The notes under the pieces are model-generated. The model made no database searches, had not been told where the DNA came from, and saw only the letters and a program-made list of their open reading frames with translations. Positions 53,090 to 63,148 of a DNA stretch of 64,000 nt are shown here, one piece after another. A program made the translations under genes and the position numbers. Origin of the DNA: a virus. Each line of letters opens with the position of its first letter. Positions within the stretch are counted from its first letter, which is position 1. The DNA lies in the IMG/VR virus record IMGVR_UViG_3300024346_006511, positions 92,127-156,126 of that record, one strand, 5' to 3'.

Positions 53090-54982
53090 CTACTTACCTA
53101 AATCTTTAATGTTCTCTTCACTTAGTAGACTAGAAGTGTCTTTATTACTGTCTTTCTTAAAGACAATCTGTTTTAAGTCACTAAGTTGACGATTTAATAT
53201 TGATTTGGCTTTCGTTTCATTTACGTTATCTGCATCGCTGGGGAATCCACCCTTCATACCATGCTGTCCTAGAGGATCTCTTCCTCCTAAGGCATCGTTT
53301 GTTCCATATACTGATGCTTTTTCTGTTGGTCTACCACCTTCTGGTCCAGGCTCTCCCCATTCAGGAGTTTCATCGTAGCCTTTTGGTACATCTCCAGGAC
53401 TTCCACCTTTAGGAGTAGAAGTAGATCTTCTACCGTACATAGATGCTAAGTCATGTGGTGTACCGTAAGTCATACCAGAGCTAGCTGGATCGTTACCTTC
53501 ACCTTCGATTTGTGCTCTTCTAAATTTACGTTTCTCATCTTCAATCATTAAGTCTCTCATTTCCATATAAGAATCTTCTGATAGATCGAATATGTTTTCA
53601 TAGATGTAATCTGATGAGAATAGTTTAGAGTCTTGCATTTGAGCAGCTAAATCTACTTTCTCTTTAAGTAGTGCTACTTTTTCTTGTTCAAAGATAATTG
53701 ACGGTGTAGTTAGTTTAATTTCAAAATTAGTTAAACTCTCTCCTTGAAAACCTTGTGTGTATAAATGTACTAATGCAATTTTAGTTAATTCAGACTCCAT
53801 TATCTTTTGGATTCTTTCTACTGTTCTTGCAAATCGTATATCTTCTGCTGCTAAAGTAGCTTTACCACTTAAGTCACCTTCGTAACCAAAGTAAGCTTTA
53901 GGTATCTTTAATGCAGCAAATAACTTAGCCTGTAAGTATTGAACGTCTCCTGTTCCATCATACTCTAAGCCTTTAGTTGTCTCTATTCTTGTTGAAGTAT
54001 CTCCTCCTCTGACTGGTAGATAAAAATCTTCCATCATATTCTGCATGTTAAACTTCAAGTTATATTGTCCTGTATTAGGATCAACATAAGGAGTCTTCTT
54101 CATACTGTTAATAGTAGTTTGCATAAACTGCTCTACTTCATTAGGAGGTATTGAACCTACATTAATATAGAACATTCTCTTCTCAGGTGCTCTCATTATA
54201 CGATGAATTAACATCGCATCTTCCATTAAGGTAGTTTGTTTAAATATCTTTCTTGCTGGCTCTAAATAAGATCTACCGTAAGGTAAGTAGTGTACATCAG
54301 AAATTAATCTGAAGTGAGCCATTTCGTAATTATCTATTTTTATTCTACTTGACTGCTTACTATTAGGTAAGTAGTTAGTATCTGTAGATGCTGCAATTCC
54401 GTCAGGATCTAATTCGAATTCTACTTTATTAGGATTCTCTTCATCATGACCTTCTAAACGAGCAATATGATAAACAGTGTAAGGTAGTACGTTATATACT
54501 CCAAACTTCTCTGCTATCTCTAACTTCAAGAAAAAGTCTCCGTACTTACACATCTGTCTAGTCCAGGACCATAAGTTAAATTCTATATTTAATACGTCAT
54601 AGAATAAGTTATATAGAACTCTTTGAATATTTTCATCTGAAGATTTAATTGCTAAAACTTCGTTTTGATCATTCTTTACTGATGCTTCATCTGCTATAAC
54701 GTCAAGTGCTGATGCTATGATAGGATCAGTGTCCATTGCTTCATAGTCAGAGTATAACTGAATCCTAAGTGTTTGGTAGTTTAAGTTAGGATTAAAGATG
54801 TTAGCTTTGTTATACGTATACAGACGAGTAAACCTATCCATTAATGAATTAGTCTTAACTTTACCTGTAGTTTGTATTGATTGTGTGTCCGCTACCTTTA
54901 ACTGTGTTCCACCGACGTTTCTTATAACTACGTCGTTAGAGAATAGTCTCTGGAGTCTTCCGAACAATGATGTATCTGCCAT
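53090..54982 (-). CDS. gp20: Portal vertex protein gp20
   Basis: This 630-aa protein is the T4-type portal. It has YNKANIFNPNLNYQTLR, LYSDYEAMDTDPIIASALDV, and DEASVKNDQNEVLAI. The central block is HFRLISDVHYLPYGRSYLE, then EDAMLIHRIMRAPEKRMF, then GLEYDGTGDVQYLQAKLFAALK and IPKAYFGYEGDLSGKATLA. These are conserved in T4 gp20. It is longer than T4 gp20 by a Gly/Pro-rich C-terminal tail at about 490-580. It forms the dodecameric ring at the head vertex. It follows gp17 and has a promoter element 16 nt upstream. Confidence 0.96.
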   Translation of the reverse strand: MADTSLFGRLQRLFSNDVVIRNVGGTQLKVADTQSIQTTGKVKTNSLMDRFTRLYTYNKANIFNPNLNYQTLRIQLYSDYEAMDTDPIIASALDVIADEASVKNDQNEVLAIKSSDENIQRVLYNLFYDVLNIEFNLWSWTRQMCKYGDFFLKLEIAEKFGVYNVLPYTVYHIARLEGHDEENPNKVEFELDPDGIAASTDTNYLPNSKQSSRIKIDNYEMAHFRLISDVHYLPYGRSYLEPARKIFKQTTLMEDAMLIHRIMRAPEKRMFYINVGSIPPNEVEQFMQTTINSMKKTPYVDPNTGQYNLKFNMQNMMEDFYLPVRGGDTSTRIETTKGLEYDGTGDVQYLQAKLFAALKIPKAYFGYEGDLSGKATLAAEDIRFARTVERIQKIMESELTKIALVHLYTQGFQGESLTNFEIKLTTPSIIFEQEKVALLKEKVDLAAQMQDSKLFSSDYIYENIFDLSEDSYMEMRDLMIEDEKRKFRRAQIEGEGNDPASSGMTYGTPHDLASMYGRRSTSTPKGGSPGDVPKGYDETPEWGEPGPEGGRPTEKASVYGTNDALGGRDPLGQHGMKGGFPSDADNVNETKAKSILNRQLSDLKQIVFKKDSNKDTSSLLSEENIKDLGK

Positions 54983-54998
54983 CTAAAATATATTTTTA

Positions 54999-55006
54999 TA
55001 TAAATA
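54999..55006 (-). promoter_or_regulatory. Late-type promoter element for gp20
   Basis: The coding strand reads GACTATTTATATAAAAATAT, 16 nt before the gp20 ATG and only 2 nt before the stop of gp17. Confidence 0.65.
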
Positions 55007-55008
55007 GT

Positions 55009-56583
55009 CTATTTTAATATCCAACTGATATCTTCTGTTGTACGACCATTATCTACAATATAAGGATTATTTTGTTGGGATCCAACTGATTTAATGACTG
55101 CTTTGTTTTTAGCATTAAGATTAGTAAAAGAAGAGAGTTGAGCTCTTGCTAAGTCTATTCCTTGTTGTCTTAATCTAAGTGCAGTATCCCTTACATATAG
55201 TGCCGTAGCGCATGAAATAATAAGGTCATCATTATATCTATCCTGTGCTTGTGCTTTTCCGTTCTTCCATACAAATACTCTCATTTCAGACATAAGTCTC
55301 TTAGATTGTATAGTTGCTGAATGATCCCTAATATACTCTATCATCTTAGCTATCACTAATGGTCTAGTTCTAGCCGACATTGTAAAGCCTGGTACTAATT
55401 TATCTCTTTCAAACTTATGCATATAAGTCTCTACTGTCTCCATATTATTAGTAGCACTATAGAACAAGTTACGATATTCACGTGCTATAATCTGTTCTAT
55501 GGTAGACCAACCAATATTAGCGTTTTCTACTACTAGAAGTGCTTCATTATATTCTGAGGCTATACCTACTAGCATATTACCAAAATCTCTTGGAGCTATC
55601 TTACCTTTGTACTCTCCTACTTGAGTGGCTGTTTCTATGTCAAATATGTGAAATGCAGAATAATCTCTTCCATCTCCTCGAGCAACATCTGCTACAACCA
55701 TATATGATTTAGTGTAGTCTACTCCTTCCCATACCCAGAAGTTACCGTCTACTCCTCTTCTTTCTAGAGGATCCTTTTGATAGGTTTGTTCATAAAATGA
55801 CATATCATCCGGTTCAAATACTGTATCCCCAGAAGCTAAGAAGTCACAATCACATTCCTGTCCTGCCATCTTAGGTCCAAGGTCAGCATTCTGTTGCTCT
55901 CTCCATGCTTCATTTCTTTCAGGATGTACTGTCCATGGTAATCTTATAGGTAAAAAACTATTTTCACCGCTTTCTGCTTTTTCCCACGTTTGATGGAACC
56001 AGTTACCAATACCGTTAGGAGTTGATAAAGCCATACACTGTCCACCAGTAGCTAGTGTTTGTTGAGCAGCTGCAAACGTTTCGTCAATGTTATCAATAAA
56101 GGCGGCCTCATCAATAAGTAAGAGCGATACCGCTTCGGATCTTGCTGCATCAGCATTAGATGATTTCGCTGTAATTTTAGATCCATTCTTAAGTCTTAGT
56201 GATAATTTGTTTTTCTCTAATGCAGGTAGCTTTAACCATTTAGGTAGCTGATCATACATAAACATTGTCTTTGTAACTAAGTTACGGGCAGTTGCTTGTG
56301 TAGTTGCTAATGCTAGTACGTTCTTATCTTTATGAAATAACATCAGCCATAAACTATAAGCAGCAGCTAAAGTAGAAATACCAAGCTGTCTAGACTTAAG
56401 AGTAATAAGGTATTGATGATCTTTAAATAAGTGTAGTACTTTACCTTGAAATGGATATAAGTTAAATAAGATACGGCCACGAGTAGGATGCTGTATATAG
56501 CAATACTTCTTCATGAAATAGGCCGGATCTTTAGCACACTTAATATACTCTTGTGCTATTATCTTTTTAATATCTTGTGCCAT
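55009..56583 (-). CDS. gp17: Terminase large subunit gp17
   Basis: This 524-aa protein has the N-terminal ATPase domain with Walker A-like SRQLGIST at 64-71 and Walker B SLLLIDEAAFID with Asp158 and Glu159. LSTPNGIGNWFHQTW serves as coupling motif. The C-terminal RNase H-like nuclease has MVVADVARGDGRDYSAF with Asp298, LLVVENANIGWSTIEQ, and DRYNDDLIISCATALY. It is shorter than T4 gp17 (610 aa) mainly at the ends. It drives DNA packaging and cuts concatemers. It lies between the nuclease-like protein and gp20; no small terminase is seen in the window. Confidence 0.96.
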   Translation of the reverse strand: MAQDIKKIIAQEYIKCAKDPAYFMKKYCYIQHPTRGRILFNLYPFQGKVLHLFKDHQYLITLKSRQLGISTLAAAYSLWLMLFHKDKNVLALATTQATARNLVTKTMFMYDQLPKWLKLPALEKNKLSLRLKNGSKITAKSSNADAARSEAVSLLLIDEAAFIDNIDETFAAAQQTLATGGQCMALSTPNGIGNWFHQTWEKAESGENSFLPIRLPWTVHPERNEAWREQQNADLGPKMAGQECDCDFLASGDTVFEPDDMSFYEQTYQKDPLERRGVDGNFWVWEGVDYTKSYMVVADVARGDGRDYSAFHIFDIETATQVGEYKGKIAPRDFGNMLVGIASEYNEALLVVENANIGWSTIEQIIAREYRNLFYSATNNMETVETYMHKFERDKLVPGFTMSARTRPLVIAKMIEYIRDHSATIQSKRLMSEMRVFVWKNGKAQAQDRYNDDLIISCATALYVRDTALRLRQQGIDLARAQLSSFTNLNAKNKAVIKSVGSQQNNPYIVDNGRTTEDISWILK

Positions 56584-56585
56584 AA

Positions 56586-57998
56586 CTAACTTACTTTAAT
56601 GTAAACAGATGAAATAGAACTTTTTGATCCTGCATAATTAACTATGTCTGTTAATGCATTGGACACTGATGCTTTATCTCCTGTTTCAATAATCTTTATA
56701 AACGAAAGAGCTTGATATTTTGATGATATCCAGTCTGTACTCTTTTCTTTTAGTTCTTCAGAGGATATATTAAACCCTCCGTATTTTTTTGCAATATCAA
56801 TAAAGTTGTTTACAAACTCATCTGATAAATTAATCGAATCTGCTAATGCATTTTTCTGAGTAGGTAGTGGATCTAGTCCTGCTTTCTGAATTAATAAGCT
56901 TATTACTCCTCCTCCGATCTTTCCTTGGTTAGCAGTCTTACCTTTTATCTCTCCTTGGAAGCTTGTACCGTCTGTAGTAAATGTTCTTAGCTGCATTTTT
57001 ACGCCAGAGTCAAAACTTATGTAAGCATCCTTAGATGTAGGAGAAACTATAGAAGAAGCGTATCCATCTTTCTCAGCAGATGCTTCTTTATTTAGTACAC
57101 TCATTTTACTATCTGGTCCTAACTTCTTTAACGACACACCTATAAGTTTCTTTTCGCTAAATAGCTCCAATAGGTGGTTATTTAATTCAGCTATGTCTCC
57201 ATTTCGTAAAGTAACGTTTTTAATTGAAGGAGATACAATCCATATATCTGCAGGATTCCATTTATCGTCTGATATTCTCCATCCGTTATCTTTTCTTACT
57301 TTTTTCCAAGCTGTGTATATAGACTCTACAAATGATGAGCCTCTATGGTATTCAAAACCAGTTCCTGCAAAAGAGTTAAGTTTCTTAGCAGTATTGATAA
57401 ACGTTAAAGCCCATCCTGGTGAATTAATAATAAATTGAATTATATCAGCAACTGGAGTATTAGAGTCAATATCACTTACTACAGAATTAAGTTTTTCTTC
57501 TGTTAAATCTGCTACTGAGATTTCACTACCTATCTTCTGTGCTAAAGCATTAACTAAGCATTGAGCTGTTTCTTGAATAGCTGTCTGTGCAGCACCTCCT
57601 CCAGAACCTTTACCTCCTCCAAAATCATCAGATTTTTTAAGTTTAGAAGTAGTTATTTTATTTCCTTCTTTATCTTCTAAGGTAACTGGCCCTTTGCCTA
57701 TATCCCAAGCTTCTAATTCTGCTACTTTAGATCCTGCTGGATCGTTAACTAAAAAGGTTCCGCCTTTATCTAATTCTAAAGGTTCTTTATTTTTAATTTT
57801 GTAGATTAGTATATCTATCCTTTCTTCTTTTGTTTTAGAGTTTTGCTTACTTAACTCTTTAGGAGTAAGGGGTGTTTCATTTAGATTAAAACCAAACATA
57901 GATTCAAATAGAGCCATATCCTTTTCATTATTAATGTCAGGATATCCTTTTTTGGTCTTATAGGACCATTCTAGTATAACTCTATCTATAAGATTCAT
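56586..57998 (-). CDS. Possible PD-(D/E)XK nuclease-like internal protein
   Basis: This 470-aa protein starts MNLIDRVILEWSYKTKKG, a leader with a potential prohead protease cut after Glu10. The middle has a Gly-rich linker FGGGKGSGGGAA. A possible nuclease core follows: Glu143 in AIQETAQCLVNAL, Asp251 in WNPADIWIVSP, and IGVSLKKLG with Lys291 or Lys292. That spacing resembles PD-(D/E)XK enzymes with a Ser-x-Lys variant. A strand-rich part with MQLRTFTTDGTSFQGEIKG and a helical C-terminus follow. If it is packaged, it would enter the cell with the DNA. No specific family is recognised and catalysis is not proven. Confidence 0.5.
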   Translation of the reverse strand: MNLIDRVILEWSYKTKKGYPDINNEKDMALFESMFGFNLNETPLTPKELSKQNSKTKEERIDILIYKIKNKEPLELDKGGTFLVNDPAGSKVAELEAWDIGKGPVTLEDKEGNKITTSKLKKSDDFGGGKGSGGGAAQTAIQETAQCLVNALAQKIGSEISVADLTEEKLNSVVSDIDSNTPVADIIQFIINSPGWALTFINTAKKLNSFAGTGFEYHRGSSFVESIYTAWKKVRKDNGWRISDDKWNPADIWIVSPSIKNVTLRNGDIAELNNHLLELFSEKKLIGVSLKKLGPDSKMSVLNKEASAEKDGYASSIVSPTSKDAYISFDSGVKMQLRTFTTDGTSFQGEIKGKTANQGKIGGGVISLLIQKAGLDPLPTQKNALADSINLSDEFVNNFIDIAKKYGGFNISSEELKEKSTDWISSKYQALSFIKIIETGDKASVSNALTDIVNYAGSKSSISSVYIKVS

Positions 57999-57999
57999 A

Positions 58000-59103
58000 T
58001 TATGCTTCTGGTTCTTCTCCGTCTTCGAAGTCTATTGTTTCACCTCCTAAGTCAGCTCCGCCGCCTTCTTCTCCTCCGGCATCATCTCCTGCTAGTGAAT
58101 CAACGTCTGCGCCGCCTTCTTCACCGCCTTCAGCTCCACCTTCTCCACCCGGGAAGTCACCGCCTCCACCTCCTCCGCCTCCGGAATCAGTATCAGCGGG
58201 CTCTCCTTCTCCAGCCCCGCTCATAGGACCTTCTTTGTAAAGTCTAGCCAACTTATCTAAAGCTTGTTGGTATTCATCTATCTTTTCAATATAATAGCGT
58301 TTACCTAATATTTGTGCTTCAAACCCAGTTCCTGTCCATTTAAGGATATAGGATTGTCCGTTTTTAATGTTCACCCTGAAAGACGATGGACGTGGAGAGA
58401 TCCAGTCGATGCTTTCTACGAACTCCTTAAACTGTCCGGTTTGTAACTTAATAATAGCTTTTTTCAATGTTGGGAACTTTCCCAGGATTTCATCAGTAGC
58501 GTCTTCTAATACAGTCTCTTCTGGAGCTTCTGTATCTGGTTCTTCTTCTGGTGTTGGTTCTTCTTCGTTTAGAGAATCGATAAGAGATTCATTTAAAGTC
58601 CGAGATGTTTTATATTCTTCTAACTTAGTAGTCATTAGTTCACTCATTCTCTGAAGTTTAAGTAAACTATATTGTTCTGGTCTTTCTGTTCTAAGGTATC
58701 TTTGTATTTTTCTGAAGTTAGTTTTAATAAGTTCAAATAACTCTCTTGCTGCTTGATCTTGTCTAACATCGTCAGAGCCCATTAGTTTTTTAATGTCTTG
58801 TATGATACCTGCGTAATTCTTATAAAGTGCAGAGAAAGAGGGTAAAGTAAGTATTTTATGCCCTATGCTTCCTGTTGTAGTGTTCTTTTCTGTAGCTTTA
58901 AAGTATGTATCCATAGCTTGGTTGAAAAAATCATGCTCACCACCGTAATTAGGTTCACCGTATCTTTTAACAATACTTTTTCTCTGTGAATCAGAAATAT
59001 CTTCCCACTGTACAGTACCACCTTTAGATTGGATAGCCTGTTGGGACATTTCATTAATGACGTCAGAGTAAGCCTCGAGTATGAGTTTTTCTAATTTATG
59101 CAT
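58000..59103 (-). CDS. Unknown head-region protein with capsid-targeting-like leader
   Basis: This 367-aa protein starts MHKLEKLILEAYSDVINE, a leader of T4 internal-protein type with a predicted cut after Glu10. Helical regions lie at 40-170. An acidic stretch EEEPTPEEEPDTEAPEE is near 180-200, followed by a compact domain at about 205-290 (FPTLKKAIIKLQTGQFKEF, SFRVNIKNGQSYILKWTG). A very Gly/Glu/Asp-rich tail occupies the last 75 residues. A disordered acidic tail may fit core or DNA-mimic roles. The function is unknown. It lies 1 nt from the nuclease-like gene. Confidence 0.6.
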   Translation of the reverse strand: MHKLEKLILEAYSDVINEMSQQAIQSKGGTVQWEDISDSQRKSIVKRYGEPNYGGEHDFFNQAMDTYFKATEKNTTTGSIGHKILTLPSFSALYKNYAGIIQDIKKLMGSDDVRQDQAARELFELIKTNFRKIQRYLRTERPEQYSLLKLQRMSELMTTKLEEYKTSRTLNESLIDSLNEEEPTPEEEPDTEAPEETVLEDATDEILGKFPTLKKAIIKLQTGQFKEFVESIDWISPRPSSFRVNIKNGQSYILKWTGTGFEAQILGKRYYIEKIDEYQQALDKLARLYKEGPMSGAGEGEPADTDSGGGGGGGGDFPGGEGGAEGGEEGGADVDSLAGDDAGGEEGGGADLGGETIDFEDGEEPEA

Positions 59104-59106
59104 ATC

Positions 59107-62100
59107 TTACTTCTTTTTCTTTTTGTAGCCTTTATGCCAATGTTCATTCATAGTGATCACTTTTAAGTGCTCAGCAGGAACATCTTCTACTAACCTATTT
59201 CCTTTTTTAAAGAATACATCATAGTGAGTTACTACATGCTTATTACCTTCTTTAACTAAAGTATGTTGTTCGTCTAAACATATACCTGCTCCATATACTT
59301 CATGTACAACGTGTGCTGCACAGTCATGAGCAAATCCAGGTCCTGCTTCCTCTAATTCACTTTTATTAACTAAAGTTAATTTAAAAGAGTCATGTAAGCC
59401 AGTTTTCTTTTTACCTACTTTACCGTTAGTAACTCTAACATAAGCATCATGTTTTCCAACTTTTCCATCTACTCTTTGGTAAATATTACCGTGTTGATTT
59501 TTAACATAATCTCCAGGCATAATTTGACCTCCTTTAGCTTCATTTTTAGCTTCTTTTTTAAACTCATCTTTATGGTGAGTATAATATTTCTGAGCATCCA
59601 TTGGAAGTTTATATATAGAAAGACCGTCTTTGAGAGCTCTTTTAATTTGCTTAATCATTCTCTCTTTAGAAGCTTCATTTACTTCGTTTATATCGGCATC
59701 TAATTCAAACTTCTTAAATTTATTTAAATCGTTTAAACTTTTCAATTCAACTCTTTTGCCGTCATTATCTAATCCGTAAATATTACCATCATACTTACCC
59801 ATTCCATCAGAACGTTTACCTGCTAATTTCTGTTTTAATTCAGCTCCTGCTCTACGTTTAGATACTGATGTGACCATTCCTAGGTCTTTTCTAGTAGCTT
59901 CTTCCATATGTCTCTTACCTAAACCAGGTAAGTTTCTTAGATCTTGTACATACTGATCTGTTTTAACTAGAATAGTACCTAAATTTTTACCCTCATCATT
60001 TTCATCTACTTTCATTAAGGTAATTGCAGATACGCCAGGATTAAAGTCTGGATCTTTATCTTTAAAGTTACTATTGTAGTATTGTTTTTGATGCATTCTA
60101 TATTTATCACCTTCATGCTCTAATACATGATATTGCATGTGAACAAACATTGGTGCATATCGACCCATTCTAGCTTTGATACCACTCTTATCATGTTTCT
60201 TTAAAGCTTCAAATGCATCGTTTTCACTAGCTACCCCTTTAGGTAATAGATCTGCAAATAATTGTTTACCGAACATATCAGGCGATCTTTTGTTGGCATC
60301 GTCGATTACTTCTGAGCCTTTAAATGAATTGTCTGTAAATTCTTTTAATGTTTCTTTTTTATCAGCTTCTTTTCTATCTTTAGTAGCCTTTGACATTGGC
60401 CATTTATAGTTAGTACCTTGATGTTTTCCTTTGTATTCCTCTTCATTTACTCCGTCAAAATCTCTTTGTTTCAAAGCTGCCATAATAGCATAAACAGCAT
60501 CTTGCTCTTCATAGTCGTATCTCTTAGCCATTGCTTTGATGAATTGAGCTACTTTTTTAGATACTTCTGGGTTAAGACTTTCATTAGTAGATTCGTTATA
60601 CTCATCGTCATCATCATCGCCGTAATAGAATCCTAAGTTTTCTTGTTCTTCTTTCGAGTACTCACTAGATAGCTTTTGTCTAAATTCAGAAACGCTTCCA
60701 ATCCATTCCATTATTACCTCTACACATCCAGGATTATCTTCTATAAATTCGTCAAACCCTTGTCTATATCCTAATGCTCCAAATATTTCATCTAAATCTC
60801 TAGAAGCATATTCGTTTATGTTCTTTTCATCTAGATCTTGTCCCATATTAGTACCTGAGACAGCATTATCTAATTGCTTTTCTAATTTCTTTTTAGTAAT
60901 AGTAAGAGTTTTAAGTTGATCAACAACTGATTTATCTCCTGCTTTATATTTCTTGGCAAGATCTTTCATCATAGTAATTACTAAATCGTATGCTTTTTGT
61001 ATTTTTTTAGCTCCTCCTCTATGTCCTTTTGAAGGGTGTTGATGTGATTCATCGGTATAAGCATCATACTTATCTTGGTCGTCTTGTGCTGCGTTTAACA
61101 TATCGTTTAAGTCGTGATCGTCTGTGAATTCTCCTCTAGGAAAAGTAACAGCATTAGGTAAATCATCTCCTCTTCCAACATGAAGTACATAATCTTGATC
61201 TTCTTTATAGTTATTTTTTAAGTGATCAACTACTTGTTGTATCATATCTAAATCGTATCCAAAGGTAACTAATGTACCGTTGTCTAATACTTCATCTTTT
61301 CTAGGATCATCTGCCCAACCAGCTTCGTAGTCAGCATCATTTCTAGCATCCTCTTCTTCATCTTCACTTACCTTACCTACTGCTGTATCGTAGTCCATAG
61401 GCTTAATTCTACCTGATGCTTTTTCAATAGCGTTGTCAATCTTATTTAACATATCACCATATCTATCAGCTACTGGTCCTCCTGTTGTTTCGATTTCTGG
61501 ATCGTTCTCCATCTCTCTTTCTATCTCAGCTCTTTTATCTTTAAGCTGTTTGATTAAGAGTCTCTTCTTACCGTTTATTCTTTGATCTTTCCTATCTCTA
61601 GCGTGCATTTGATCTACTTTCTTAAGATCAGCATTTCTCTTTTTAGCGACTCTCATTCTCATTAAGACAGGGTCGTTAAGGTCTGTTGCTTCATCCATAT
61701 CTGCTGAAGAATCTACTACAGTAATATCATTAGCTCGTAAATCCATTGCTGCATCATATACAAATGCTCCTCCATCTTCTTCTGGCTCTTGATAAAATTC
61801 TGAATCTGCTTCTGCATCTCCGTACATATCGTCAAAGCCATCTTCATGTCTGAATATAAAGTAGAATATTACATTACCAGCTCCATCGTTATCTACTACC
61901 TCCATTTTAACGTAAGTAGGGTCAATGTTTTGATCTAGTATAGCTTGTGCTTTTTTATAATCGGCGCTAGGAACTTTTAAGTAGTGGTGATCATCTCCTT
62001 CACCTTCACCTAGTGGACGACCTTCGTCATCATATCCTACTCCGTGATCTTCTTCATCATCTTTCTGTTCCTGGTCTGGATCATGTTTTTCTAACTGTAA

Positions 62101-63117
62101 GCGATCTATTTGATCGTATCTTACTTCATGTTCTTCTCCATCATTATCTACACCAAATACAGTCTCGTCATGCCACATTGCAGCATTATCGTCATTACCG
62201 TTCTTTGGATTATATATAATTAAGTACTTATCATCATGAGTTCTAATCATAGCATCGTCTGCTTGACCTAGATAAGCTAATAGTTTATGTTTAGTATACC
62301 CTTGGTTATCGTCTTCTTTAACTCCTACTTTACTTCTTTTAGCAAATACCTTATCTTTATCTTCGTCAGATAATTTACTGAAGTCATTACCAAATTCTTT
62401 ATGTGCAATTAAATCTAATCTATCTTCTTCTTCGTGACTTAATTTTCTATCTTTATATTGAAAGTTTTCACTAAATGATTTAAAATGTTTTTGAAGTTCA
62501 TTAGATAATACGTCTACATTTATAATAGCTTCTCCTGAAGGTTTAACTCCTACATCAACTAATTCTTTATCAAAGCTAAAGTCTGCTAAGTGTAAGGTAT
62601 CGTCAACAATATGAAATGAAAAAGCATCATCTTTACCGTTCTTATAATCTACTTCAACATCAAAAGAATTTTCTTCGATATGTGTAGCTCTCATAGTTCT
62701 TACAGCATCTCCTATTGCTTTAAGAGACATAGCTACTGCTTTACCTACTTGCTTTGCAATTGACTTTGTTTCTTCTACTGAAAATTCTACTCCGGCGTTC
62801 TTCTTTAACCTCTCTTTTATTTCCTCTCCATCAGCAGATTTAATACCTTTGATATCATCTGCATCTTTTAAAGCATCTACTTCATCATCAGATAATGATG
62901 CTGCAGAGGTTTGTCCTGATTTAGGTGTGAGAATGTAAGTTTTACTACCTTCTTTAAGAATCTTCTTATATTTAGATATAGATTCATTAACTGAGATAAT
63001 ATTTTTTTGAGCCTGTTGTCTTTCTTCTGGTGTTGAGTTACTTAGATCCTTTTGTTGAAAAAGGGCAAGTGTCTTTTCACACTTTATTAGACGACGTTTA
63101 ATTTCATTGTAAGTCAT
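59107..63117 (-). CDS. Giant charged head-region protein, 1336 aa
   Basis: This 1336-aa protein is the largest head-region gene and is mostly charged helices and acidic blocks. Notable parts are DLNDPVLMRMRVAKKRNADL, RINGKKRLLIKQLKDKRAEI, and GGPVADRYGDMLNKIDNAI, which resemble hypothetical proteins of marine T4-like phages. A helical block FIEDNPGCVEVIMEWIGSVS follows. A C-terminal region has GDYVKNQHGNIYQRVDGKVG (SH3-like). It ends EHWHKGYKKKKK. Many Glu-Ala/Ser/Gly sites suit the prohead protease. It may be a core or internal protein delivered with the DNA. Promoter element 31 nt upstream. Confidence 0.65.
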   Translation of the reverse strand: MTYNEIKRRLIKCEKTLALFQQKDLSNSTPEERQQAQKNIISVNESISKYKKILKEGSKTYILTPKSGQTSAASLSDDEVDALKDADDIKGIKSADGEEIKERLKKNAGVEFSVEETKSIAKQVGKAVAMSLKAIGDAVRTMRATHIEENSFDVEVDYKNGKDDAFSFHIVDDTLHLADFSFDKELVDVGVKPSGEAIINVDVLSNELQKHFKSFSENFQYKDRKLSHEEEDRLDLIAHKEFGNDFSKLSDEDKDKVFAKRSKVGVKEDDNQGYTKHKLLAYLGQADDAMIRTHDDKYLIIYNPKNGNDDNAAMWHDETVFGVDNDGEEHEVRYDQIDRLQLEKHDPDQEQKDDEEDHGVGYDDEGRPLGEGEGDDHHYLKVPSADYKKAQAILDQNIDPTYVKMEVVDNDGAGNVIFYFIFRHEDGFDDMYGDAEADSEFYQEPEEDGGAFVYDAAMDLRANDITVVDSSADMDEATDLNDPVLMRMRVAKKRNADLKKVDQMHARDRKDQRINGKKRLLIKQLKDKRAEIEREMENDPEIETTGGPVADRYGDMLNKIDNAIEKASGRIKPMDYDTAVGKVSEDEEEDARNDADYEAGWADDPRKDEVLDNGTLVTFGYDLDMIQQVVDHLKNNYKEDQDYVLHVGRGDDLPNAVTFPRGEFTDDHDLNDMLNAAQDDQDKYDAYTDESHQHPSKGHRGGAKKIQKAYDLVITMMKDLAKKYKAGDKSVVDQLKTLTITKKKLEKQLDNAVSGTNMGQDLDEKNINEYASRDLDEIFGALGYRQGFDEFIEDNPGCVEVIMEWIGSVSEFRQKLSSEYSKEEQENLGFYYGDDDDDEYNESTNESLNPEVSKKVAQFIKAMAKRYDYEEQDAVYAIMAALKQRDFDGVNEEEYKGKHQGTNYKWPMSKATKDRKEADKKETLKEFTDNSFKGSEVIDDANKRSPDMFGKQLFADLLPKGVASENDAFEALKKHDKSGIKARMGRYAPMFVHMQYHVLEHEGDKYRMHQKQYYNSNFKDKDPDFNPGVSAITLMKVDENDEGKNLGTILVKTDQYVQDLRNLPGLGKRHMEEATRKDLGMVTSVSKRRAGAELKQKLAGKRSDGMGKYDGNIYGLDNDGKRVELKSLNDLNKFKKFELDADINEVNEASKERMIKQIKRALKDGLSIYKLPMDAQKYYTHHKDEFKKEAKNEAKGGQIMPGDYVKNQHGNIYQRVDGKVGKHDAYVRVTNGKVGKKKTGLHDSFKLTLVNKSELEEAGPGFAHDCAAHVVHEVYGAGICLDEQHTLVKEGNKHVVTHYDVFFKKGNRLVEDVPAEHLKVITMNEHWHKGYKKKKK

Positions 63118-63148
63118 AATGAGCGGTTATTATATATAGGTATATAAG

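Noticed and set aside
58863-59054. 63-aa minus-strand frame inside the 367-aa head protein
   Set aside because: It overlaps the supported frame fully and lacks any recognisable feature.
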